Positions 1 to 10,917 of a stretch of DNA of 64,000 nucleotides are shown piece by piece. The translations under genes and the position numbers were made by a program. Position 1 is the stretch's first letter; each line of letters begins with the position of its first letter. The notes under the pieces were generated by a model that had not been told where the DNA came from, did not search any database, and saw nothing but the letters and a program-made list of their open reading frames with translations. The DNA is from Streptomyces virginiae (GTDB lineage Bacteria > Actinomycetota > Actinomycetes > Streptomycetales > Streptomycetaceae): NCBI RefSeq assembly GCF_000720455.1, contig NZ_JOAK01000005.1:62001-126000 (forward strand), written 5' to 3'.

Positions 1-886
1 TGAGGGCGCTGACGTCGAGGGCCTCGACGGGGCCGACGGTGACGGTGTTGTTCACCGGGGAGATGTCGAGGACGTAGCGCGGCTTGCCGTCGGGGGCCGG
101 GTGGCCGATCCGCAGGCCCTTGCGCTGGCCGATGGTGAAGCCGAAGGCGCCCTCGTGGGTGCCGACCTTCTCGCCGGACTCGTCGACGATGTCGCCCTCG
201 GCCTTGCCGAGGCGGTGTGCGAGGAAGCCCTGGGTGTCGCCGTCGGCGATGAAGCAGATGTCGTGGCTGTCGGGCTTCTTCGCGACGGCGAGGCCGCGGG
301 CCTCCGCCTCGGCGCGGATCTCGTCCTTGGTGGTGAGGGTGTCGCCGAGCGGGAAGAGCGCGTGGGCGAGCTGCTTCTCGTCGAGGACGCCGAGGACGTA
401 GGACTGGTCCTTGGCCATGTCGGAGGCGCGGTGCAGCTCCCGGGAGCCGTCCTCCTTCAGGACGACGGTGGCGTAGTGGCCGGTGCAGACGGCGTCGAAG
501 CCGAGGGCGAGGGCCTTGTCGAGCAGGGCCGCGAACTTGATCTTCTCGTTGCAGCGCAGGCAGGGGTTCGGGGTGCGGCCGGCCTCGTACTCGGAGATGA
601 AGTCCTCGACGACGTCCTCGCGGAAGCGCTCGGCGAGGTCCCACACGTAGAAGGGGATGCCGATGACGTCGGCGGCGCGGCGGGCGTCTCGGGAGTCCTC
701 GATGGTGCAGCAGCCGCGGGCGCCGGTCCGGAAGGACTGCGGGTTCGCGGAGAGCGCGAGGTGGACGCCGGTCACGTCGTGCCCGGCTTCGACGGCACGG
801 GCGGCGGCGACGGCGGAGTCCACTCCGCCGGACATGGCGGCCAGGACGCGAAGGGGGCGGTCGGTGCGCGGCAGGTTCTCAGTCAT
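1..886 (-). CDS. mnmA: tRNA-specific 2-thiouridylase MnmA, cut by the left window edge
   Basis: This ATP-dependent enzyme thiolates U34 of Lys, Glu and Gln tRNAs, taking sulfur relayed from a cysteine desulfurase. About 295 N-terminal residues are visible; the C-terminus lies off the window. The PP-loop SGGVDSA sits at residues 19-25. The cysteine region NPCLRC (about residue 108) and the second catalytic cysteine in DSHDICFI (about residue 209) are both intact. The ATG at 884-886 gives [21 protein letters not shown], which suits the family start. A plausible sulfur donor (1654-2817) lies upstream on the same strand, with an amidase gene inserted between them in the opposite direction. Confidence 0.95.
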   Translation of the reverse strand, partial: MTENLPRTDRPLRVLAAMSGGVDSAVAAARAVEAGHDVTGVHLALSANPQSFRTGARGCCTIEDSRDARRAADVIGIPFYVWDLAERFREDVVEDFISEYEAGRTPNPCLRCNEKIKFAALLDKALALGFDAVCTGHYATVVLKEDGSRELHRASDMAKDQSYVLGVLDEKQLAHALFPLGDTLTTKDEIRAEAEARGLAVAKKPDSHDICFIADGDTQGFLAHRLGKAEGDIVDESGEKVGTHEGAFGFTIGQRKGLRIGHPAPDGKPRYVLDISPVNNTVTVGPVEALDVSAL

Positions 887-955
887 AGCACCGTCCAGGG
901 TACGGGGGAACCGAGCGGGGTCACAGCGCGTTGTCGGGTCAGGGGGGTGGATCAC

Positions 956-1621
956 ATGACCGAGCAGGGGAACGCGAGATCGAAGCCGAAGAGCCGCACG
1001 CGCAGGGCCGTGCTGTTCGGCGGGCTCGGGGTGGTCGCCGCGGCGGCCGTCGCGGGGCGGGACGAGATCAGCCGCGCGTGGTGGCTGATGCCGGGGGTGT
1101 CCAAGCCGCGCAAGGAGGGCGAGATCGACCACGCGGGCGCGGGGTGGACCGCGGCCTCCCCGGCGAACTGGCGGATGGCGGACCGGCCCGACGACTACCG
1201 GGTGGACCGGATCGTGGTGCACGTCACGCAGGGCGGCTTCCAGTCGTCGGTGGATGCCTTCAAGAACCCGTGGCACAAGGCTTCGGCGCACTACATAGTC
1301 CGCGGAGACGGGCATGTGGAGCAGATGGTGCGCGAGCTGGACGTGGCCTTCCACGCCGGCAACCGTTCGATGAACGAGCGCAGCGTCGGCATCGAGCACG
1401 TCGGCTTCGTGGACCGTCCGAAGGACTTCACCGACGCCCTGTACACGGCCTCGGCGCGGCTGGCGGCCGGCATCTGCCGCCGGTACGACTTTCCGGCGGA
1501 CCGCACCCACATCGTCGGCCATTCCGAGGTGCCGGGGGCCGATCACACGGACCCGGGCGACCACTGGGACTGGGACCGCTACATACGCATGGTCCGGGAG
1601 GCCCTGGCCGCTCCGGCCTGA
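956..1621 (+). CDS. Tat/Sec-exported N-acetylmuramoyl-L-alanine amidase (Amidase_2/PGRP fold)
   Basis: A predicted zinc amidase that cleaves the bond between MurNAc and L-alanine in peptidoglycan outside the membrane. The 221-residue product starts with a twin-arginine-like leader ([11 protein letters not shown], then an Ala/Val-rich stretch). The amidase_2 domain follows from about residue 60. Likely zinc ligands are the His of VVHVTQGG, the HAGN His region and the late His in ADHTDPG; VGIEHVG and [10 protein letters not shown] are typical family motifs. The ATG is preceded by AGGGGGG at 8 nt spacing; an in-frame GTG at 947 is a weaker alternative. It is divergent from mnmA (69 bp) and convergent with the cysteine desulfurase. 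Confidence 0.88.
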   Translation: MTEQGNARSKPKSRTRRAVLFGGLGVVAAAAVAGRDEISRAWWLMPGVSKPRKEGEIDHAGAGWTAASPANWRMADRPDDYRVDRIVVHVTQGGFQSSVDAFKNPWHKASAHYIVRGDGHVEQMVRELDVAFHAGNRSMNERSVGIEHVGFVDRPKDFTDALYTASARLAAGICRRYDFPADRTHIVGHSEVPGADHTDPGDHWDWDRYIRMVREALAAPA

Positions 1622-1653
1622 GCCGTGTCCTTCGGCCTGGGCCTCCCGGACGC

Positions 1654-2817
1654 TCAGCTGAGGCCTGCCGTCCGCGCGCGCTCCACGGCGGGACCGATGG
1701 CCGCGGCCAGGGCGGCGACGTCCTCCTTGGTGGAGGTGTGGCCGAGGGAGAAGCGCAGGGTGCCGCGGGCCAGCTGCGGGTCGGTGCCGGCCGCCAGCAG
1801 GACGTGGCTGGGCTGGGCGACGCCCGCGGTGCAGGCCGAGCCGGTGGAGCACTCGATGCCCTGGGCGTCGAGCAGCAGCAGCAGGGAGTCGCCCTCGCAG
1901 CCGGGGAAGCTGAAGTGCGCGTTGGCCGGCAGCCGCTCTTCGGGATCTCCGCCGAGGACGGCGTCGGGCACGGCCGCCAGGACGGCGGCGACCAGTTCGT
2001 CGCGCAGGGCGCCGATCTCGGTGGCGAACTGCTCGCGCCGCTCGGCGGCGAGGACGGCGGCCACCGCGAAGGCGGCGATGGCCGGCACGTCGAGGGTGCC
2101 GGAGCGGACGTGCCGCTCCTGCCCGCCGCCGTGCAGGACGGGTACGGGGCTCTGGTCCCGGCCGAGGAGCAGCGCGCCGATGCCGTAGGGGCCGCCGATC
2201 TTGTGGCCGCTGACGGTCATGGCGGCGAGGCCGCTGTCGCCGAAGTGGACGTCGAGCTGTCCGAAGGCCTGGACGGCGTCGGAGTGCAGCGGGATCCCGG
2301 CCTCACGGGCGATGGCGGCCAGTTCCCGGACCGGCATGACGGTGCCGATCTCGTTGTTGGCCCACATGACGGTGGCCAGGGCGACGTCGTCGGGGTTGCG
2401 TTCGACGGCTTCGCGGAAGGCGTCGGGGTGCACGCGCCCGTAGCGGTCGACGGGCAGGTAGTCGACCTGGGCGCCCTCGTGCTCGGCGAGCCAGTGCACG
2501 GCGTCGAGGACGGCGTGGTGCTCGACGGGGCTGGCGATGACCCGGGTCCGGGTGGGGTCGGCGTCGCGCCGGGCCCAGTAGAGGCCCTTGACGGCGAGGT
2601 TGTCGGCCTCCGTGCCGCCGGCGGTGAAGACCACCTCGCTGGGGCGGGCGCCGATCGCCTCGGCGAAGGCCTCGCGGGCCTCCTCGACGGTACGGCGGGC
2701 CCGGCGGCCGGCGGCGTGCAGGGAGGAGGCGTTCCCCGTGGCGGCGAACTGCGCGGTCATCGCCGCGGCGGCCTCCGGCAGCATGGGGGTGGTGGCGGCG
2801 TGGTCGAGGTAGGCCAT
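1654..2817 (-). CDS. Cysteine desulfurase (NifS/IscS class V aminotransferase family)
   Basis: A PLP enzyme that converts cysteine to alanine and passes the persulfide to acceptors such as MnmA. It has 387 residues, normal for IscS-like proteins. The N-terminus [11 protein letters not shown] is a family signature. The PLP lysine is in [10 protein letters not shown] (about residue 206), with EHHAV upstream. The persulfide cysteine is in [11 protein letters not shown] (about residue 327). It lies upstream of mnmA on the same strand, which suggests a tRNA-thiolation role, but the opposed amidase gene between them makes simple co-transcription unlikely. No IscU or SUF genes are adjacent. Confidence 0.93.
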   Translation of the reverse strand: MAYLDHAATTPMLPEAAAAMTAQFAATGNASSLHAAGRRARRTVEEAREAFAEAIGARPSEVVFTAGGTEADNLAVKGLYWARRDADPTRTRVIASPVEHHAVLDAVHWLAEHEGAQVDYLPVDRYGRVHPDAFREAVERNPDDVALATVMWANNEIGTVMPVRELAAIAREAGIPLHSDAVQAFGQLDVHFGDSGLAAMTVSGHKIGGPYGIGALLLGRDQSPVPVLHGGGQERHVRSGTLDVPAIAAFAVAAVLAAERREQFATEIGALRDELVAAVLAAVPDAVLGGDPEERLPANAHFSFPGCEGDSLLLLLDAQGIECSTGSACTAGVAQPSHVLLAAGTDPQLARGTLRFSLGHTSTKEDVAALAAAIGPAVERARTAGLS

Positions 2818-2926
2818 GATCCCCCGATTCTACGAGCCCGCCCGTGCCGCTCCGCCCGGCGGGATCCCGATCCGGCCGGGGCGTGGGGGCGCGGCCCGCC
2901 CCGCCGCTCCCCGGCCGGGCGGCTCG

Positions 2927-3781
2927 TCACATGCGCAGGGCCCGCGCCAGCTGCCGGGACTGCGCGACCAGGTGGTCGGTGGAGTCCCAGACCTCGGCGT
3001 CCTCCTCCAGGAAACCGCCGGCGAGGTTGCGGGTGGTGATGGAGATCCGCAGCGGGCCCGGGGCCGGGCGGCGGCGGATGTGGGTGGTGAGCTCGACGGT
3101 CGGGGTCCAGGCCACCAGGCCGAGGTCGAAGGCGGTCGGCGGCAGGGCGTCCACCGCGAGGAGCATGGAGAGCGGGTCGGCGTCGCGGCCGTCGGCCAGC
3201 TCGAACCAGGCCCGCATCTCGCCCTTGCCGGAGGGCGCGCCGACGGCCCAGCCCGCGGTCGCCGGGTCCAGGCGCAGCCGGAGCCGGTCCACGATGGCGG
3301 AGCTGCCGGGGATCGGGGCGGGGCCGGCTTCCGGGCCGACGCAGTTCTCGTAGGAGGGCATGAGCGGCGGCACCGCGACCGTGCGCACGTCGTCCGGCAG
3401 GGCGGCGAGGTCGCCGTAGGAGGCGAGGACGCGGATCCGCTCGACCTCGTTGCCGTGCTCGTCGAACTGGAAGAGCGAGGCCTGGCCGGTGGAGAGGGTG
3501 CGGCCGACCCGGACCACCTCGGCGCGGATCACGGCGGGGCCGGGCACGGAGGAGGTCAGGTAGTGCGCGGACACCGTGAAGGGGTCCGGGTGCGGGAGGG
3601 TCGCCGACAGGGCCCGGCCGACCAGGGCCAGCAGGTATCCGCCGTTGACAGCGGCGATGATCGTCCAGCCGGCGGAGAGCTCCGCGTCGTAGACGCCGGG
3701 TTCGCCCGCGCGCTCGGTGATGGCGGTGTCGCGGTCGAACTCGCTGTCGCCGATGGATGCCTGGGCAGCTGCATATGACAT
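2927..3781 (-). CDS. Acyl-CoA thioesterase family protein (double hot-dog, TesB-like)
   Basis: Predicted cytosolic thioesterase of the TesB-like/double hot-dog superfamily, about 284 residues. The first half contains GWTIIAAVNGGYLLALVGRAL and HPDPFTVSAHYL, matching the first hot-dog helix and strand. The second half (WFELADGRDADPLSMLLAVDALPP) repeats the pattern, and the C-terminus TRNLAGGFLEEDAEVWDST resembles the usual closing strands. The start at MSYAAAQ (3781) is preferred over an in-frame start five codons upstream. The substrate cannot be read from sequence. An inverted repeat that could be an operator lies just upstream at 3797-3818. Confidence 0.85.
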   Translation of the reverse strand: MSYAAAQASIGDSEFDRDTAITERAGEPGVYDAELSAGWTIIAAVNGGYLLALVGRALSATLPHPDPFTVSAHYLTSSVPGPAVIRAEVVRVGRTLSTGQASLFQFDEHGNEVERIRVLASYGDLAALPDDVRTVAVPPLMPSYENCVGPEAGPAPIPGSSAIVDRLRLRLDPATAGWAVGAPSGKGEMRAWFELADGRDADPLSMLLAVDALPPTAFDLGLVAWTPTVELTTHIRRRPAPGPLRISITTRNLAGGFLEEDAEVWDSTDHLVAQSRQLARALRM

Positions 3782-3796
3782 GGAACGACGGTACAC

Positions 3797-3818
3797 CCGC
3801 TTGCTACTAAGCGGTAGC
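3797..3818. promoter_or_regulatory. Interlocked inverted repeats upstream of the thioesterase gene, possible operator
   Basis: Within 22 bp there are two overlapping inverted repeats: CCGCTT-N6-AAGCGG and GCTAC-N6-GTAGC. They lie 16-37 bp upstream of the thioesterase start, inside the only stretch that can hold its promoter. The size and placement suit a TetR-type dimer site. No regulator is encoded next door, so the binding protein is unknown. Confidence 0.4.
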
Positions 3819-3827
3819 TTTCTATTG

Positions 3828-4484
3828 TTACGGCTCTTCGGCCACCGAGGAGCGCCTGTTCCAGGCCAGCGGCGCCCGCCAGTGGTAGTGCATGGCGAGC
3901 AGCCTGAGGACGAACGTCGTGACGATCGCCAGGCCGGTGGTGACGGCGTTGAGCGAGTCCAGGGCGATGGAGACGGCGACCATCGCGGCGCCGACGGTGG
4001 CGGGCACGGCGTACATCTCGCGGTCGCGCAGCAGCGAGGGCACCTCGTTGACCAGCACGTCGCGCAGTACGCCGCCGCCGACGGCCGTGGCGAGGCCCAG
4101 CGCGGCGGACGCGGTCAGGCCGAGGCCGTACTCGTAGGCCTTGGTCGTACCGGTCACGCAGAACAGCGCGAGGCCGGCGGCGTCGAAGACGTTGATGGCC
4201 CGGTTGATCCGCTGGACCTCGGGGTGCAGGAAGAAGACGATCGCGGCGGCGATCAGCGGGGTGACGAAGAAGCTCAGCTCGCCGAAGGCGGCCGGCGGGA
4301 CGGCACCGATGACGAGGTCGCGGAAGAGGCCGCCGCCGAGGGCCGTGACGAGGGCGAGGACGGCGATGCCGAAGACGTCGAAGTTCTTGCGGACGGCGAG
4401 CAGGGCGCCCGCGGTGGCGAAGACGAAGATGCCGGCGAGGTCCAGGGCATGCTGAACCCCCGGCGGGAAGAGATCGTGGAGCAC
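3828..4484 (-). CDS. UPF0126/TRIC-type membrane protein (YicG family)
   Basis: Integral membrane protein of 218 residues with two copies of the UPF0126 (TRIC cation channel-like) unit. Repeat 1 (about residues 13-65) has FATAGALLAVRK and TALGGGLFRDLVIG. Repeat 2 (about residues 98-150) has LFCVTGTTKAYE and TAVGGGVLRDVLVNE. The paired GGG-x-x-RD motifs are diagnostic, and six to seven hydrophobic segments are visible. The family includes prokaryotic TRIC-like channels, but ion selectivity here is unproven. The gene stops 43 bp from the upstream thioesterase start on the same strand. Confidence 0.88.
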   Translation of the reverse strand: MLHDLFPPGVQHALDLAGIFVFATAGALLAVRKNFDVFGIAVLALVTALGGGLFRDLVIGAVPPAAFGELSFFVTPLIAAAIVFFLHPEVQRINRAINVFDAAGLALFCVTGTTKAYEYGLGLTASAALGLATAVGGGVLRDVLVNEVPSLLRDREMYAVPATVGAAMVAVSIALDSLNAVTTGLAIVTTFVLRLLAMHYHWRAPLAWNRRSSVAEEP

Positions 4485-4644
4485 CGGGCCATTGTCACCT
4501 GCCGCGCCGCCTGCGGCGGGCTCGGCGGAATGCGGGGCTCCGCCGCCGCGGCCGGGTGCGGGTGCCGCAGGCCGGAACCGGGGCGCCGCCCCGCGTCTCG
4601 CACGCGGCGCGGTGCCGGGCGGATGCGGTGCGGCGCCGTTGCGC

Positions 4645-4690
4645 GGGCGCCGCCCCGGACCCCCGCGCCTCGATCGCCGGCGGGGCTGGA
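4645..4690. repeat. Interspersed streptomycete-type intergenic repeat, copy A
   Basis: A GC-rich stretch (GGGCGCCGCCCCGGACC, then CGCGCCTCGATCGCCGGCGG and GGCTGGA) in the 247-bp gap between the UPF0126 gene and the ABC operon. A clearly related copy lies at 54863-54905, again between gene 3' ends. The elements share the order GGGC-x-CCGCCC, GGACC, CGCGCCT, CGCCGGCGGGGCTG. They resemble the short palindromic repeats common downstream of streptomycete genes. The rest of this gap shows no gene. Confidence 0.6.
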
Positions 4691-4731
4691 TTCGCGCCGG
4701 GCGGGCCGGGACGGCCCACCCGGCGTTCGCG

Positions 4732-5834
<1,103 letters not shown>

Positions 5835-5838
<4 letters not shown>

Positions 5839-6941
5839 AGCTTCGGCGCAATCTCTTCGGTCCAGATCCGGGTCCGCTCCTCCTGCGACATGTGGCAGGC
5901 GGACCAGTGCAGGCTGTCGTCCTGCGTGAGCTCCGGGCGCACCGTGCGGGTCACGTTGCCCTTGGGCACGTCGGCGTACGGGCAGCGCGGGTTGAAGGCA
6001 CAGCCGCTCGGGATGTTGATGAGGCTGGGCGGCGAACCCTTGACCGGGATGAGGCGCTCGGTCTGCTCGCGGTCGATGCGCGGCATCGAGCCCAGCAGGC
6101 CCCAGGTGTACGGGTGCCGGGGCTCGTAGAAGACCTTCTCGGCGGTGCCCCGCTCGACGCACCGGCCGCCGTACATCACGAGGAGTTCGTCGGCCATCTC
6201 GGCGACCACGCCGAGGTCGTGCGTGATCATGATGACCGCGGAGCCGAACTCCTGCTGGAGGTCCCGGATCAGGTCGAGGATCTGGGCCTGGACGGTGACG
6301 TCCAGGGCGGTCGTCGGCTCGTCCGCGATGAGCAGTTCGGGGTTGTTGACGAGCGCCATCGCGATCATCGCGCGCTGGCGCATGCCGCCGGAGAACTCGT
6401 GCGGGTAGCTGTCGAACCGCTTGTGCGGCTCGGGGATGCCGACGCGGTCGAGGAGTTCGACGGCCCGCTTGCGGGCGGCCTTCTTGTCGACCTTGTGGTG
6501 GACCCGGTACGCCTCGGCGATCTGCTTGCCGACGGTGAAGTACGGGTGCATCGCGGACAGCGGGTCCTGGAAGATCATCGCGATCTCCCGGCCGCGGAGC
6601 CTGCGCACCTCGTCCTCGTCGGCGGAGAGCAGCTCCTTGCCGTCGAGCCAGATCTCGCCGGAGATCCGGGCCCGCTGGCGGCCGTACTGGCCCACGCGGT
6701 GCAGGCCCATGATGCCCAGCGAGGTGACCGACTTGCCGGAGCCGGACTCGCCCACGATGCCGAGGGTCTTGCCCTTCTCCAGGCTGAAGGAAAGGCCGTC
6801 GACCGACTTGACCAGGCCGTCCTCGGTCGGGAAGTGCACCTTGAGGTCGCGGACCTCGAGGAAGGCGGTGGAGGGCGGTGACCCGTCGTAGGGCTGGTTC
6901 GGCGCTACGGTCTCTCCGGTCTTGGTCGTCCGGTCGGTCAT
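5835..6941 (-). CDS. Oligopeptide/dipeptide ABC transporter ATPase (OppD/DppD type)
   Basis: First ATPase of the peptide importer, 368 residues. Walker A is [11 protein letters not shown], the signature [12 protein letters not shown], Walker [15 protein letters not shown] and the H-loop MITHDLGVV. The C-terminus carries the oligopeptide-family extension with [13 protein letters not shown], whose cysteine pattern in some OppD proteins relates to an Fe-S cluster. The ATG at 6939-6941 overlaps the upstream permease stop as ATGA. It should pair with the downstream ATPase as a heterodimer under the two permeases. Confidence 0.95.
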
Positions 6942-7936
6942 GACAGCCTCACTCGGGGGTCGATCACCGCGTACAGGAGGTCAACGATGAGGTTCGCGGC
7001 GACGACGAAGAACGCGGAGATCAGGGTGATGCCCAGGATGACCGGGAGGTCGTGCTCGCTGATGGCGCGCACCGCGCTGTAGCCCAGGCCGTGCAGCGAG
7101 AACGTGTACTCGGTCAGGACCGCGCCGCCCATCAGGGCGCCGAGGTCGAGGCCCAGGACGGTCAGGATCGGGGTCATCGTCGAGCGCATGGCGTGCTTGC
7201 CGATGACGACGGGTTCGGTGAGGCCCTTCGCCCGGGCGGTGCGGATGTAGTCCTCGTTGAGGACTTCGAGCATGGTCGCGCGGGTGAGCCGCGCGTACAT
7301 CGCCGCGTAGAGGAAGGCGAGCGAGACCCACGGCAGGATCATGCCGTTGAACCACTTGGCCGGATCCTCGGCGAAGGTCGCCTCCGGTCGTCCGAACCAG
7401 CCCAGCTGGTCGGAGAAGAGGGCGATGACGAGCATGCCCGTGAAGTAGATGGGGAGGGACACGCCGGCGAGGGCGACGCCCATGGCCGAGCGGTCCAGGA
7501 CGGTGCCGCGCTTGAGGGCGGACACCACGCCGGTGGCGACACCGCCGGCCACCCAGAGCACCACGGCGCCCAGGGCGAGGGAGAGGGTGACCGGGAGCCA
7601 GTCCAGCAGCAGCGGCCAGACCTCCTGCTCGGTCTTGAAGGAGTATCCGAAGCAGGGCGCGGCGCATTGCGTGACGTCGGGGCCGTTGGCGTACGTGCGA
7701 CCCGCCACCAGCCCGACGACGAACTTGCCGAACTGGACGAGGATCGGGTCGTCGAGACCCATCTTCTGCCGGATGCCTTCGATGGCGATGGGGTCGGACT
7801 GCTTGCCCACGAAGTACAGGGCCGGGTCCGTCCCGATCAGCTTCGGGAACAGGAAGAAGATTCCGAAGGTCACCAGTGTGATGACCAGCAGCATGACGAG
7901 GACGGCGAAGATCCGTCGGATGAGGTATGCAAGCAC
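6938..7936 (-). CDS. Peptide ABC transporter permease (OppB/DppB type)
   Basis: Inner-membrane permease of about 332 residues. The N-terminal helix ([20 protein letters not shown]) is typical of the OppB/DppB family. The cytoplasmic EAA loop appears as [13 protein letters not shown], followed by the usual [16 protein letters not shown] region. The GTG at 7936 gives VLAYLIRR at the start of that helix. A further in-frame start at 7990 is less likely because it would place the N-terminus inside a strong RNA hairpin (7960-7988). It overlaps the OppD-like gene by 4 bp. Confidence 0.92.
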   Translation of the reverse strand: MLAYLIRRIFAVLVMLLVITLVTFGIFFLFPKLIGTDPALYFVGKQSDPIAIEGIRQKMGLDDPILVQFGKFVVGLVAGRTYANGPDVTQCAAPCFGYSFKTEQEVWPLLLDWLPVTLSLALGAVVLWVAGGVATGVVSALKRGTVLDRSAMGVALAGVSLPIYFTGMLVIALFSDQLGWFGRPEATFAEDPAKWFNGMILPWVSLAFLYAAMYARLTRATMLEVLNEDYIRTARAKGLTEPVVIGKHAMRSTMTPILTVLGLDLGALMGGAVLTEYTFSLHGLGYSAVRAISEHDLPVILGITLISAFFVVAANLIVDLLYAVIDPRVRLS

Positions 7937-7959
7937 TGCGCTCGGCCTGGCTGCGGCCC

Positions 7960-7988
7960 GGGGGCGCCCTCTTCTGGAGAGCGCCCCC
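7960..7988 (-). terminator. Intra-operon hairpin between binding-protein and permease genes
   Basis: GGGGGCGC and GCGCCCCC form an 8-bp GC-only stem with a 13-nt loop, 24 nt upstream of the permease GTG and 81 nt downstream of the binding-protein stop. There is no U tract. Such hairpins commonly cause partial termination or protect the mRNA 3' end, so that more binding protein than permease is made. That role is inferred here. Confidence 0.6.
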
Positions 7989-8068
7989 AAGCCGTAACCG
8001 CGGCCATCACCTGCCCTTCGTGCCTAGCGGGTGTGGCACTGGAACACTGGAACTGGACTGATGGACCG

Positions 8069-9847
8069 TTACTTCACGACACCGAGGGACGCGTAGTCGT
8101 AGCGACCGTTGTAGGCGTCGGTGGTGTAGGCGTTCGTCAGCCGGGAGCTGCGCCAGGTGATCGTCTTGTCATAGACGAAGGGCAGGTAGACCGCGGCCTC
8201 GGACACCTTCTGGTTCATCTGCTTGTAGATGTCGCCGGCCTTGGCCGGGTCGGTCTCCGCGATGGCCTGGTCGAACAGGGTGTTGATCGCCGGGTCGTTC
8301 AGCTCGGAGTAGTTGTTGTTGCCGCTCTGGAGGATGAAGCGACCGTCGACCAGCGGCTGGGAGAAGCCCTGACCGGTCGGGAAGTCGGCGCCCCAGCCCA
8401 TGATGATGATGCCGTAGCCCTTCTCCTTGACGACCTTCGGCGAGCCGATGATGCCGGAGTGCTGGGCGCCGTCGAACTGGTCGACGTCGGCCTCGATGCC
8501 GACCTGCTTCAGGGCGTTCTGCAGCGAGACGGCCGTGGCGACCTCGACCGGCTTGTTGTTGCGGACGGCGATGGTGGTCTTGAAGCCGCTCTCCTTGCCG
8601 CAGGCCTTGAGGGCCTCCTTGGCCTTGTCGAGGTTCGGCTTGCCGTCGTTCTTCAGGACCTCGTACGGGTCGTACTTGGCGTCCGAGCCCTTGATGCCGA
8701 GCGGGAGCATGTTGGGGGCGATGTCGCCACCGGCCTGCGGGCCGCCGCGGGCGGTCTGCAGGGACTTCTTGTCGGCCGCGTAGATGACGGCCTTGCGGCA
8801 CTCGATGTTGTCGAACGGCGCGACGGTCTGCGGCATGACCGCGTACCGGATGAAGCCGGTCTGGCCGTTGTCGAGGTTGCCCTTGTGGTCCTTCAGCGCG
8901 GTGGCGCGGGCCGCCTGGCCGATGCCGGTCGCGTTGATGTCGACGTCGAACTCGCCGTTCATCAGGCGCTTGTCCATGTCGTCCGCGTTCGCCATGAACG
9001 TGACCGAGATGGTGTCAGGGAGCGCCTTGCGGATGGTGTCCGAGTCGGCCTTGAAGTTCTCGTTGCGCGAGAGCTTCATGCTCTTGTTGGGCTCGTACGA
9101 GTCGATCTTGTACGGACCGTTCGAGAAGGGCTTCAGGCCGTACTTGGCGGCGGTGTCCTTGTCCTGCTTGACCGGGCTGGCCGCGGGCATCGCCAGCATC
9201 TGCTCGAAGTCGCCGTTGGGCGTCGGGAGCTTGAAGATGATGGTCTTCGCGTCCGGGGTCTCGATGGCCTTCAGGCCGAGCTTGTCCGGAGCGGTGTCCT
9301 TGTACGGGCCGGGGTACTCGGCCTTCGGGTCGAGGACCTGCTGGATGTAGACCGGACCGCCGGAGATGACGTCCTGGGCCCAGGTGCGCTCGATGCCGTA
9401 CTTGATGTCCTGGGCGGTGACGGGCGAGCCGTCCTCCCAGGTCACGTTGTCCTTGAGGGTGTACTTGTAGGTCTTGCCGCCGTCGCTGATCTCGGCCTTG
9501 GCGGTGGCGAGGTCGGGGACGAGCTCGGTGCTGTCCTTGCCGGGCGCGGGCTTGAAGCTGATCAGCTGGCGCGTGTAGTAGCGGGAGAAGTCCCACATGA
9601 AGCCGTAGTAGCCGCGCTGCGGGTCCCACGAGTCGGCGTCCTGGGTACCGACGAACTTCAGCTCGCCGCCCTTCTTGTCCGACGCGTTGGCGACCTTCTC
9701 GATGCCCGCGTTGAAGCCACCGCCCGAGGCGGCGCCCTTGTCGTCCTTCTTGTCGGCCCCGCCACAGGCGGTCGCGGTGAGCATGGCCGCGAGCACGACG
9801 GCCGTGCCGGCGGCAAGTCTGCGCTTCGACGTGCGATGGGTAGTCAC
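8069..9847 (-). CDS. Peptide ABC transporter substrate-binding lipoprotein (SBP_bac_5 family)
   Basis: Lipid-anchored extracellular receptor for oligopeptides, 592 residues. The leader MTTHRTSKRRL is followed by a hydrophobic segment and the lipobox LTATAC, with Cys at about residue 28. The SBP_bac_5 body shows SWDPQRGYYGFM, a YKYTLKDNVTWEDGSPV-type strand (family signature), and the late WGADFPTGQGF region. The GTG start has GGAGGG 10 nt upstream. The first gene (OppC-like permease) is 74 bp away, and a hairpin follows before the next permease. The placement between two permeases mirrors the bldK operon. Confidence 0.95.
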   Translation of the reverse strand: MTTHRTSKRRLAAGTAVVLAAMLTATACGGADKKDDKGAASGGGFNAGIEKVANASDKKGGELKFVGTQDADSWDPQRGYYGFMWDFSRYYTRQLISFKPAPGKDSTELVPDLATAKAEISDGGKTYKYTLKDNVTWEDGSPVTAQDIKYGIERTWAQDVISGGPVYIQQVLDPKAEYPGPYKDTAPDKLGLKAIETPDAKTIIFKLPTPNGDFEQMLAMPAASPVKQDKDTAAKYGLKPFSNGPYKIDSYEPNKSMKLSRNENFKADSDTIRKALPDTISVTFMANADDMDKRLMNGEFDVDINATGIGQAARATALKDHKGNLDNGQTGFIRYAVMPQTVAPFDNIECRKAVIYAADKKSLQTARGGPQAGGDIAPNMLPLGIKGSDAKYDPYEVLKNDGKPNLDKAKEALKACGKESGFKTTIAVRNNKPVEVATAVSLQNALKQVGIEADVDQFDGAQHSGIIGSPKVVKEKGYGIIIMGWGADFPTGQGFSQPLVDGRFILQSGNNNYSELNDPAINTLFDQAIAETDPAKAGDIYKQMNQKVSEAAVYLPFVYDKTITWRSSRLTNAYTTDAYNGRYDYASLGVVK

Positions 9848-9921
9848 GATGCTCGCAACCCTCCGTTGTAGTTCCGGTGTACGTACGGCACGAGGCCGGT
9901 CCTTGGTTTGCCCTGCGGTGG

Positions 9922-10917
9922 CTAGCGGGAGCCCTTCGGGTCGAGGGCGTCACGGACGCCGTCGCCGAAGAGGTTGAAGGCCAGCACGGTGATGAAGATC
10001 GCTACGCCGGGGAAGATCATGAAGAGCGGATCGTCCTCGTAGGTCCGCACGGCCGTGGCGAGGGTCTCCCCCCAGGACGGCGTGGGCGGCTTGACGCCGA
10101 CTCCGAGGAAGCTGAGGGCCGCCTCGGTCAGCACGTTGGTGGGGATCATCAGCGTCGCGTAGACCGTGATGGGCGCCACCAGGTTCGGGAGCAGTTCGCG
10201 GAAGAGGATGTAGAAGCGGCCCGCGCCGAGGCTGCGCGCGGCTTCGACGTACTCGCGCTCGCGCAGCGAGAGGGTCTGGCCGCGGACGATCCGGCCGATG
10301 TAGGGCCAGCCGAAGAAGCCGATCACCAGCACCAGGACGGCGATGCGCAGACCCGAACCCTCGAAGCCCCAGAGCTTGTTGGGGATGACGGAGATCAGCG
10401 CGATGATGAAGAGCAGCTGCGGGAAGGCCAGCAGCAGGTCCATGACCCGGCTGATGGCCGCGTCGACCCAGCCGCCGAAGTAGCCGGCGACGATGCCGAA
10501 GAAGGTGCCCAGCGATACCGCCACGAAGGCGGACAGGAAGGCCACCAGCAGCGAGATCCGGGCGCCGTAGACGATGCGGCTGAAGACGTCGCGGCCGTTG
10601 ACCGGTTCGATGCCGAGCAGGAAGTCGCCGCTCATGCCGCCCCAGTCGCCGAGCGGGAGGCCCAGCAGCGGGTCGAGCAGGTCCTCGTGGAGCTCCTCCG
10701 GCGGGTGCCCGAACGCCTTGACGATCAGCGGCGCGAAGATCGCGACGATGATCAGCAGGAGCACGATGACACCGCCGGCCAGCGCGACCTTGTCGCGCTT
10801 CAGGCGCAGCCAGGCGATCTGCCACGGCGAGCGCCCCTCGATCGCCTTCTGCGGAACTTCGGGGGCGGCCACGGCTGCGGGCTCGGCCGCGCTGGTGTCG
10901 TGCAGTGGTGCCGTCAT
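9922..10917 (-). CDS. Peptide ABC transporter permease (OppC/DppC type), first gene of the operon
   Basis: Inner-membrane permease of 331 residues. A soluble, Ala/Pro-rich N-terminus ends in SPWQIAWLRLKRDKVAL, as in OppC proteins. The first membrane helix follows (VIVLLLIIVAIFAPLIV). The EAA loop is REREYVEAARSLGAGR, followed by ILFRELLPNL. It is the promoter-proximal gene, so the order is C-A-B-D-F rather than the enterobacterial A-B-C-D-F. AGAGGGG lies about 11 nt before the ATG. The promoter must lie in the 462-bp region upstream. Confidence 0.94.
   Translation of the reverse strand: MTAPLHDTSAAEPAAVAAPEVPQKAIEGRSPWQIAWLRLKRDKVALAGGVIVLLLIIVAIFAPLIVKAFGHPPEELHEDLLDPLLGLPLGDWGGMSGDFLLGIEPVNGRDVFSRIVYGARISLLVAFLSAFVAVSLGTFFGIVAGYFGGWVDAAISRVMDLLLAFPQLLFIIALISVIPNKLWGFEGSGLRIAVLVLVIGFFGWPYIGRIVRGQTLSLREREYVEAARSLGAGRFYILFRELLPNLVAPITVYATLMIPTNVLTEAALSFLGVGVKPPTPSWGETLATAVRTYEDDPLFMIFPGVAIFITVLAFNLFGDGVRDALDPKGSR

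Noticed and set aside
5839..6162. N-terminal extension of the OppF-like ATPase
   Set aside because: Lies inside the upstream ATPase gene; the GTGA overlap start fits the family length.
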